64,000 nt of DNA. Origin: Ramlibacter humi. Its GTDB lineage: Bacteria; Pseudomonadota; Gammaproteobacteria; Burkholderiales; Burkholderiaceae_C. Below, in pieces: positions 44,344 through 50,357 of this stretch (position 1 is its first letter; every line of letters starts with the position of its first letter). The stretch is taken from the NCBI RefSeq assembly GCF_004681975.1, contig NZ_SMLK01000007.1, forward strand, positions 140,543 to 204,542, in the 5' to 3' direction. The position numbers and the translations under genes are program-made. The notes beneath the pieces were generated by a model that worked only from the letters and a program-made list of their open reading frames with translations, had not been told where the DNA came from and searched no databases.

Positions 44344-44575
44344 GGTTTCGTGCCCTTCGCATGCCCGAGCGCTGCAGCAGCAGGTCGAACTCCTGCGTCG
44401 TCATCACCAGGTGGGCGTTGGGCGTCTGCGCGGTGGGGAATGCCAGCAGCACGCGCACGAACCCGATCGAGCCGTCTTCCCGTTTGCCGATCGCCTCGAT
44501 CTCCCAATGGCGCCCGTGCGCGTCGAGGTAGGCGTGGCCCGGCTGGAGGGATTCGGTGCTGGCGGCGGCTGGCAT
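44330..44575 (-). CDS. Hypothetical 81-residue protein
   Basis: A small soluble protein: a beta-strand-rich core (GHAYLDAHGRHWEIEAIGKREDGSIGFVRVLLAF) followed by VMTTQEFDLLLQRSGMRR. No cysteines or signal peptide. The compact strand pattern suggests a small SH3-like or KOW-like barrel, but I recognise no family. It is followed by the possible tiny membrane peptide. Confidence 0.55.
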   Translation of the reverse strand: MPAAASTESLQPGHAYLDAHGRHWEIEAIGKREDGSIGFVRVLLAFPTAQTPNAHLVMTTQEFDLLLQRSGMRRARNHGSH

Positions 44576-44678
44576 GGGCGCATGTTATGAATGGCGCCGC
44601 ATACCGCGAATGTGAAAGTTTCCCAAACGCGGGTAGGACAGCGCCCTTACGCGCGAACTGATCAAGCGCGCGCCCGCT

Positions 44679-45530
44679 TCAGCGGCCCGTCACCCACCGG
44701 GCCACCTGCGCCGCCGCCCCGTTGCGCGCCGCTTCCGGCGCATCGCTTTGCGTCAGGTACACGGCCACGATCACCGGCGGCCGCCCGGGCGGCCAGAAGA
44801 TGCCGGCGTCGTTCGTCGTGCCGCGCGCGCCGGTGCCCGTCTTGCTGCCCATGCGCCAGCCCGCGGGAAGGTCCGCGCGCAGGCGCTGGCCGTTGGTCGT
44901 GGTGGCCTGCAGCCACGCGGCCAGTTGCTCGCGGCTGCGTGGTGACAGCGCGTCGCCCACCAGCGTCGCGTGCAACAGGCCTGCCATCGCCCGCGGCGAG
45001 GTCGTGTCGCGAGGATCGCCGGGCCTGGCCTCATTCAGTTCCGGCTCCCAGCGGTCGAGCCGCGTCGCCTTGTCGCCCAGTCCGCGCGCGAAACGCGTCA
45101 GCCCCTGCGGCCCGCCGAACGTGCCGAGGATCAGGTTGGCCGCGGCGTTGTCGCTGACGGTGATGGTCGCGTGGCAAAGCTCGCCCAGCGTCATGCCCTC
45201 ACCCACTTGCTGCCGCGTGATCGGCGAATGAGGCTTGAGCACTTCGCGTCCGTAGCGGATGCGGCGGTCCAGCCGCTCCTGGCCCCGGTCCACACGCCGC
45301 AGCACGTGCGCGGCGGCCAGCCACTTGAAGGTGCTGCACATCGGGAAGCGTTCGTCCAGGCGGTGGCCGTGCACCGAGCCGTCGGCCTGCATCACGGCCA
45401 CGCCCAAACGGCCCCTGGCGCTGGCCTCGATCGCGGCCCAGGGGTCACCGTTTTTCTGTTGTGCCCAGGCGGGCAGCGCGCTCAGTGCCGGCAGCGTGGC
45501 GAGCAACTGGTGGAAATCACGCCGGTTCAT
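44679..45530 (-). CDS. bla: Class A beta-lactamase
   Basis: A 283-residue serine beta-lactamase. The catalytic serine is S66 in the STFK motif (CSTFKW), the SDN motif is at 126-128, the general-base glutamate is E162 in EPELNEA, and KTGTG is at 230-234. The N-terminus MNRRDFHQLLATLPALSALPAWA is a twin-arginine-type signal peptide, as in many chromosomal enzymes of environmental Betaproteobacteria. It inactivates penicillins and possibly cephalosporins in the periplasm. No LysR-type regulator is adjacent, so expression is probably constitutive. Confidence 0.95.
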   Translation of the reverse strand: MNRRDFHQLLATLPALSALPAWAQQKNGDPWAAIEASARGRLGVAVMQADGSVHGHRLDERFPMCSTFKWLAAAHVLRRVDRGQERLDRRIRYGREVLKPHSPITRQQVGEGMTLGELCHATITVSDNAAANLILGTFGGPQGLTRFARGLGDKATRLDRWEPELNEARPGDPRDTTSPRAMAGLLHATLVGDALSPRSREQLAAWLQATTTNGQRLRADLPAGWRMGSKTGTGARGTTNDAGIFWPPGRPPVIVAVYLTQSDAPEAARNGAAAQVARWVTGR

Positions 45531-45597
45531 TGGTTCATCCTGTTTTCGTTGAAGGTGGCGGCTGCGCCCTCGCGCCAGGCGGTGCCCGGCCTGGGCT

Positions 45598-45651
45598 CAT
45601 TCTCCGGCGATGTTTGAGCGCTGTCGCGCTCAAACACTTCGCGGGAATGAC
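45598..45651. repeat. Intergenic hairpin element
   Basis: A perfect 11-bp stem (TGTTTGAGCGC / GCGCTCAAACA, 45611-45636, loop TGTC) is enclosed by imperfect outer arms (TCATTCTCCGGCGA and TCGCGGGAATGA). It lies upstream of bla on the non-coding side. The GGGAATGACG end resembles the repeat at 58823-58916. Confidence 0.6.
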
Positions 45652-45694
45652 GCCGTTGAGGGGCCGCGCGCTGCAGGTGGAATGCCTTCTTCGA

Positions 45695-45972
45695 ACCCGC
45701 ACGCTGGTCCCAGCGCGGCGGGTGGCGCCTGGCGCGGCCGATTTCGGAAGCGCCGCCGAATCGGCCGGGCCCGGGACAGCGTGCTGCGCGTGAGCGCAGC
45801 ATGCGACTGTCCTCTGGCTCCGGTGAGTGTCTGAGTGGCGAGCGCAGCTCGCAACGAGTTGCGCCGGCCGTCCCGGGCCCGGCCGATTCGGCGGGAAGCC
45901 TGTGCGAGCGCCAGCGAAGCACGGCCGCTGGAGCATGAGGCCGCGCCAGGCGCCACCCGCCGCGCCCGCACC
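45695..45972. repeat. 278-bp nested-palindrome element, copy 1
   Basis: Terminal inverted repeats (GGGTGGCGCCTGGCGCGGCC near the left end, its complement near the right end) enclose a second pair (CCGCCGAATCGGCCGG and CCGGCCGATTCGGCGG). Internal hairpins include GCGTGCTGCGC-gtga-GCGCAGCATGC and GCGAGC-gca-GCTCGC. A second copy, same orientation, lies at 58953-59229 and is nearly identical except for one stem whose arms changed together. Open minus-strand frames across it are not credible proteins. It could be a miniature mobile element, a structured RNA, or a protein-binding array. Confidence 0.85.
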
Positions 45973-46019
45973 CGCGCCCTCGACCGCGCCTTTTGCTGAC
46001 GAGCGCTGCCGATGAACGT

Positions 46020-46397
46020 TCAGCGCACCCGCGCCCAGTCCGCCGCGCATTGCCGCTCGGCCTGCTGCAGCTGCTGGTTGATGCGCTCCGACTCCTGCGG
46101 CGGCAGGTCGCATTCGGCGTAACCGTCGGACTGGCCACTCTCGGCCAGGCGGCTGCAAGCGGCCGCCCACTGCACGTCGTACGTCATGAGCGCGCCTTCG
46201 ACGCAGAGATCCTGCGGCGACAGCTGACGCGCGGGTCGTGCCGTCACCAGCGCCTCCAGTGTCGGCGGCTCGGCAGCCATCTTCTCGACGGCGAGGAAGG
46301 CGCCGGTCGCCGCGGCGGCGGCCGCGCAAGCGCCGATCGCCACCTTGCGACCGGAGGGACGGATCGCCAGGAAGAAGCTGTGCAACGTTGCCGGCAT
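46020..46397 (-). CDS. Hypothetical membrane-anchored protein with cysteines
   Basis: From ATG 46397 the product has 125 residues: a short N-terminus MPATLHSFFLAIRPSGRK, a hydrophobic segment VAIGACAAAAAATGAFLAV, and an extracytoplasmic domain with four cysteines (LCVEGA, AACSRL, ECDLPP, RQCAADW) that could form disulfides. The frame is open upstream to 46481. No family recognised. It starts directly beside the right end of repeat copy 1. Confidence 0.5.
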   Translation of the reverse strand: MPATLHSFFLAIRPSGRKVAIGACAAAAAATGAFLAVEKMAAEPPTLEALVTARPARQLSPQDLCVEGALMTYDVQWAAACSRLAESGQSDGYAECDLPPQESERINQQLQQAERQCAADWARVR

Positions 46398-46640
46398 GAA
46401 TGCATCGTAGGCACGCGGCGCCGCGAACGTGTGAACTCGTGACATGCGCCCCGGCAGCCCATCCATGCGAAAGCCTTCCATGCTGGTCCAGACTTACCCC
46501 TGACCTCAGGCTGCCCCCTCGACCAAAGGGTTGGTCCTGAAACACTCGGTAACGTTCGCGTGCTACTTTGGTTTGGCGTCAACGGCGAGCGGCGGCACGG
46601 TGCCACCGCGCCGGGGCGGAATCACTGGAGTACCCGCAGC

Positions 46641-47264
46641 ATGCGTTCCCTCGCCTCTTCCATCGCACTCCTTGCCTTTGCCGCCGCCACCGCGCACGCG
46701 GGCGGACCGGTCAACTACATCTCGTCGTCCAGCGGCTACATGCTGCACATGAGCGGCAATTCGGCGGTGACCGCCAACTGGCAGGGACAGGCGCCGATCC
46801 AGGGGTTCTCGGGCTACGGCACGATCCAGGTGAACGGCCGCTGCCTCACCGGCCGCGCCGCGCACGCGCCGCTGACGTGGGAGGCCTGCAAGGGCGACCA
46901 GCCGCAGAAGTGGTCGCTGAGCGGCGGCCGCCTGAAGAACGAAGGCGGCTGGTGCGCCGACGTGCAGGGCAACCGCGGCGGCGCAGGCGTGCCGGTGCTG
47001 GCCTGGGACTGCACCGGCGCGGTCAACCAGCAATGGCGTTCGCACTACACCGAGACCGCGCAGGCCGCGGCCGCGAAGATCGCCAACCCGCAGGTGCGTG
47101 CCGAGTTCCTGAAGAACGCCACGTCCGCCGCACCCGGCACGGTGATCAGCACGTCCACCGGCAAGATCGTGGCGCAAGGCGGCGGCAACATCGTCGCGCA
47201 AGGCGGTGGGAACATCGTCGCCCAGGGTGGCGGCAACATCGTTGCGCAGGGCGGCGGGAACTGA
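46641..47264 (+). CDS. Secreted ricin B-type lectin-like protein with C-terminal IVAQGGGN repeats
   Basis: A 207-residue protein from ATG 46641 with signal peptide MRSLASSIALLAFAAATAHA. Residues about 25-145 form a beta-trefoil-like region with cysteines and Q-x-W motifs (QPQKWSL, NQQWRS), as in ricin B-like carbohydrate-binding domains. A helical linker (ETAQAAAAKIANPQVRAEFLKNA) leads to four exact copies of IVAQGGGN at the C-terminus. It is probably exported and binds glycans or the cell surface. Earlier in-frame starts lack a signal peptide. Confidence 0.8.
   Translation: MRSLASSIALLAFAAATAHAGGPVNYISSSSGYMLHMSGNSAVTANWQGQAPIQGFSGYGTIQVNGRCLTGRAAHAPLTWEACKGDQPQKWSLSGGRLKNEGGWCADVQGNRGGAGVPVLAWDCTGAVNQQWRSHYTETAQAAAAKIANPQVRAEFLKNATSAAPGTVISTSTGKIVAQGGGNIVAQGGGNIVAQGGGNIVAQGGGN
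47166..47261 (+). repeat. Four 24-bp tandem repeats encoding IVAQGGGN
   Basis: Units at 47166, 47190, 47214 and 47238 encode the same octapeptide but differ at synonymous third positions (GTG/GTC/GTC/GTT, GGC/GGT and so on). The repeat is thus maintained at protein level rather than being a recent slippage product. It ends at the stop codon. Confidence 0.9.
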
Positions 47265-47272
47265 CCCGCGCT

Positions 47273-48988
47273 TCAGTGGCCTGACGCGCGCAGCCCCAGC
47301 AGCGCGACGCAGGCCACTGCCAGCAGCAGCGACACCGCTTTCCAGAACAGCAGCGGATTGCGCTCGGCCAGCGGCAGCCGCCGCCGCGCGCGCGAACCCG
47401 GCGCGGGCTGCCCGAGCGCATGGACGAATTCGGCCGTGTCGTCGAATCGCTTGAACGCGTCGGGATGCAGCGCCTTCTCCAGCGCTTCATCCACCCATGC
47501 GGGCACGTCAGGCCGCAGCAGCGCCAGCGGGCGGTAACGCATGCGGCGCTGCGCGGCTTCGCTGCGTTCGCGCGCCATCTCCACGCCGTAAGGCAGCCGG
47601 CCCGACAGCATCTGGTAGGCGATGGCCGCCAGCGAGTACAGGTCGGCGCGGGCCGACCCCGGCGCGCCGCGCAGGCATTCCGGCGCCATGTACTGCAGCG
47701 TGCCGGGCGGCACGGGATCGTTCTCCTCGGCTATGCCGGCCACCCGCACCGCGCCGTAATCGATGATGCGCGCGGTGCCGGTGGCATCGACCATCACGTT
47801 CTCGGGCCGCAGGTCCTGGTGGAACATCTCCAGGCGGTGCAGCGCGCGCAGGCCGCGTGCAAGCTGCGTGACGACTGCCCTCACCGCGTCCAGCGGCGGG
47901 CGCGGATGGTCCACCATCCACTGCGCCAGCGTCGCGCCTTCCAGGTACTCGAAGGCGACGTGCAGCGAGTGGCGCGGCATGGCAGTGCCGCGCGGTTTCA
48001 GCAGGTGCGGGCTGTCCACCCGCCGCGCCACCCACTCCTCCAGCAGGAAGCGCTCGCGCCAGCGCGCGTCGGCGCCGGCTTCGGTGGAGGGCGCCTTCAG
48101 CGCCAGGCGTTCGCCGGTCTGCTCGTCCACCGCGAGCCACACATGGCTGCGGCTGGAAGCATGTAGCTGCCGCACGATGCGCAGCCCTTCGAAGTCCATG
48201 CGCGGCGCGAGAGGCGGCGGCAGCGGCAGCTCGTTGGCCAGCCGATGCAGTTCGCCGCGGTCAGCCGCAGGCAACTGCTCGATGCTCACCACCTGCACGG
48301 TGAGGTTGTCTTCGCTGCCCGCCGCCTCGGCCACTTGCGCCACCGCACGTGCGGCCGCATCGAGGTCGTCGGCGTGTTCCGCGATCGCGGCGGCGATGGC
48401 CTCCGCCCGCACGTGCTCGTGCACGCCGTCGGTGGTGAGCACGAACGTGTCGCCCTCGGCCAGCGGCAGGCTGCGGTAGTCGATCTCCACCTGCCCTGCC
48501 ACGCCCAGCGCGCGGCCCAGGTAGCTGCGGCCGCCGCCGGCGTGCACGCGGTGGTCGTTGGTCAGCTGCTCCAGCGTCGCGCCCTGCACCTGCCAGACGC
48601 GCGCGTCGCCGACGTGGAAGAGATGCGCGGTGCGCGAGCGAACCACCAGCGCGCTGAAGGTGCACACCCAGCCGCGGTCCTTGTCCCAGCGGCCCGCGCC
48701 CTGCTGCGTCTGCGCGAACAGCCAGGAATTGGTGGCGGCCAGCACGCGCTCGGCGGAGTGCTTCACCGACCACGCATCCGACGTGCAGTAGTAGTCCTCG
48801 AGGAAGCCGCTCACCGCCGCCTGGCTGGCCAGGCGGCCGAACTCGCTGCTGCCGATGCCGTCGGCCAGTGCGACGGCCACGCCCTTGGTGGAAAGCGGCG
48901 CGCCACCCGGAGCGGTGGCGCCGCAGAAGTCCTGGTTGGCGGGCTGGCGGCCCGCGCCGGAGTATTGGCCGACGCGGACCTTCAGCAA
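47273..48988 (-). CDS. PP2C phosphatase-Ser/Thr kinase fusion with C-terminal membrane anchor
   Basis: A 571-residue bifunctional protein. Residues 1-245 are a PP2C-type phosphatase (NQDFCG, VALADGIGSSEFG, FHVGDARVW, VLTTDGVHE, GSEDNLTV). Residues about 268-530 are a protein kinase: LALKAPS lysine, HQDLRPENVM catalytic loop, IIDYGAV in place of DFG, and GTLQYMAPE. A single membrane segment follows (LLFWKAVSLLLAVACVALLGL). Such fusions occur next to nitrate/nitrite assimilation genes in Burkholderiales. It lies 13 bp after nirC in the same operon and may regulate it by phosphorylation. Confidence 0.92.
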   Translation of the reverse strand: MLKVRVGQYSGAGRQPANQDFCGATAPGGAPLSTKGVAVALADGIGSSEFGRLASQAAVSGFLEDYYCTSDAWSVKHSAERVLAATNSWLFAQTQQGAGRWDKDRGWVCTFSALVVRSRTAHLFHVGDARVWQVQGATLEQLTNDHRVHAGGGRSYLGRALGVAGQVEIDYRSLPLAEGDTFVLTTDGVHEHVRAEAIAAAIAEHADDLDAAARAVAQVAEAAGSEDNLTVQVVSIEQLPAADRGELHRLANELPLPPPLAPRMDFEGLRIVRQLHASSRSHVWLAVDEQTGERLALKAPSTEAGADARWRERFLLEEWVARRVDSPHLLKPRGTAMPRHSLHVAFEYLEGATLAQWMVDHPRPPLDAVRAVVTQLARGLRALHRLEMFHQDLRPENVMVDATGTARIIDYGAVRVAGIAEENDPVPPGTLQYMAPECLRGAPGSARADLYSLAAIAYQMLSGRLPYGVEMARERSEAAQRRMRYRPLALLRPDVPAWVDEALEKALHPDAFKRFDDTAEFVHALGQPAPGSRARRRLPLAERNPLLFWKAVSLLLAVACVALLGLRASGH

Positions 48989-49001
48989 GGAAGCGCCTCC
49001 T

Positions 49002-49847
49002 TCACGCGACGCGCTTGAGCACGCCTTGCGCTTCGGCGGCGGGCACGCGCTTCGGCGCGGTGCGCGCGTGGGTGGCGTACAGCGTGAGGCCGGTGAACGC
49101 CAGGCCGCCGACCAGGTTGCCCAGCACGGTGGGGATCTCGTTCCAGATCAGGTAATCCATGATCGTGAAGTGCGCGCCCAGCAGCAGGCCCGAAGGGAAC
49201 AGGAACATGTTCACGATGGAGTGCTCGAACACCATGTAGAAGAACAGCATGATGGGCATCCACATCGCGATCACCTTGCCGCTGACGTGCGTGGAGATCA
49301 TCGCGCCCACCACGCCCGCCGACACCATCCAGTTGCAAAGCATGCCGCGCACGAACAGCGTCAGCATGCCGGACGCGCCGTACTTCTGGTAGCCCAGCGT
49401 GCGGTTCTCGCCGACCACGCCGATGGCCTTGCCCACCGCGTTGGGCTCGGTGGAGAAGCCGTAGGTCACGTAGATGGCCATCATCACGGCCACGGTGAAC
49501 GCGCCCATGAAGTTGCCGCAGAACACCAGCCCCCAGTTGCGCAGCACGCCCTTGAGCGTGACGCCGGGACGCTTGTCGATCAGCGCCAGCGGCGCCAGCA
49601 CGAACACGCCGGTGAGCAGGTCGAAGCCGAACAGGTACAGGATGCAGAAACCCACCGGGAACAGCACCGCGCCCAGCAGCGGCTGGCCGGTGTTGACGTT
49701 GATGGTGACCGCGAACCACGCGGCCAGCGCCAGGATGGCGCCGGCCATGTAGGCGCGCACCAGCGTGTCGCGGGTGGACATGAAGATCTTGGATTCGCCG
49801 GCGTCGATCATCTTGCTGACGAATTCGGAAGGCGCGAGGTAGGCCAT
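49002..49847 (-). CDS. nirC: Formate/nitrite transporter family channel (NirC-like)
   Basis: A 281-residue membrane protein with six hydrophobic segments. FNT landmarks are RAYMAGAILALAAWFAVTINV, FGFDLLTGVF, WGLVFCGNFMGAFTV, LCNWMVSAGV and FEHSIVNMFLFPSGLLLG with the conserved pore histidine. It conducts nitrite (or formate) and, between nirD and the kinase-phosphatase gene, surely serves nitrite uptake or release linked to NirBD. ATG 49847 follows a GGAGCTTCCCC ribosome-binding site. Confidence 0.93.
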   Translation of the reverse strand: MAYLAPSEFVSKMIDAGESKIFMSTRDTLVRAYMAGAILALAAWFAVTINVNTGQPLLGAVLFPVGFCILYLFGFDLLTGVFVLAPLALIDKRPGVTLKGVLRNWGLVFCGNFMGAFTVAVMMAIYVTYGFSTEPNAVGKAIGVVGENRTLGYQKYGASGMLTLFVRGMLCNWMVSAGVVGAMISTHVSGKVIAMWMPIMLFFYMVFEHSIVNMFLFPSGLLLGAHFTIMDYLIWNEIPTVLGNLVGGLAFTGLTLYATHARTAPKRVPAAEAQGVLKRVA

Positions 49848-49875
49848 GGGGAAGCTCCTGGTTCGGGGAAGAGGG

Positions 49876-50346
49876 TCAGACCGCGACGAGGACGGCGTCG
49901 TCCTCCACGCGCACCGGGTACGCGGCGACGGAGCGCTCGGGCATCTCCAGGCATTCGCCGCTGCGCAGGTCGAAGTGGTGCTTGTAGAGCGGCGACGCCA
50001 CGACCACGCGGTTGCCCAGGCTGCCGACAAGCCCGCGCGACAGCACGCTGGCATTGGCATGCGGGTCGACGTTGTCGATGGCGAAGAGGCGCTCGATGGG
50101 TTGGTCGCCGCCGTCCACGTGGAAGACGGCCACGTGGCGGCCGCCCACCAGCGCGCAGATGCCGGTGTTGGGCAGGATGTCGCCGACGGCGCAGACGCGC
50201 TGCCAGGCGCCAAGTCCCGTTCGGGCTGAGCTTGTCGAAGCCTGGGCAGGCGCTTCGACGAGCTCAGCGAGAACGGTTTGGTGGTGTCCAGCGAGAACGG
50301 TTTGATGGCGCTCGGCGCGAACGCTCTCGGGGATGGCTTGAGACAT
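49876..50346 (-). CDS. nirD: Nitrite reductase small subunit NirD with N-terminal repeat insertion
   Basis: A 156-residue protein. From about residue 45 it is an ordinary Rieske-type NirD (GAWQRVCAVGDILPNTGICALVGGRHVAVFHVD, then FDLRSGECLEMP and VRVEDDAVLVAV). Residues about 12-44 are extra: they are encoded by two 24-bp direct repeats and a 60-bp palindromic element inserted in frame, giving HQTVLAGHHQTVLAELVEA. Known NirD proteins are about 105-115 residues. It works with NirB in the cytoplasm to reduce nitrite to ammonium. It is 11 bp downstream of nirB. Confidence 0.9.
   Translation of the reverse strand: MSQAIPESVRAERHQTVLAGHHQTVLAELVEAPAQASTSSARTGLGAWQRVCAVGDILPNTGICALVGGRHVAVFHVDGGDQPIERLFAIDNVDPHANASVLSRGLVGSLGNRVVVASPLYKHHFDLRSGECLEMPERSVAAYPVRVEDDAVLVAV
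50217..50313. repeat. Palindromic repeat plus tandem 24-mers inserted in nirD
   Basis: A 60-bp inverted repeat, 50217-50276, has outer ends CCGTTC/GAACGG and inner arms CTGAGCTTGTCGAAG (50226) / CTTCGACGAGCTCAG (50253), 14 of 15 paired. The GAGCTTGTCGAAG core is a common dispersed palindrome in Burkholderiales and relatives. It is followed by two 24-bp units starting AGCGAGAACGGTTTG (50266 and 50290). All lengths are multiples of three, so the nirD frame is kept. Confidence 0.8.
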
Positions 50347-50357
50347 CGCTTTCTCCT

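Noticed and set aside
45527-46545. Long minus-strand open frames across repeat copy 1, similar to frames across copy 2
   Set aside because: They encode Arg/Pro/Ala-rich low-complexity sequence, and the similarity between copies is explained by the DNA repeat itself; the palindromic layout and one-base gap argue against coding.
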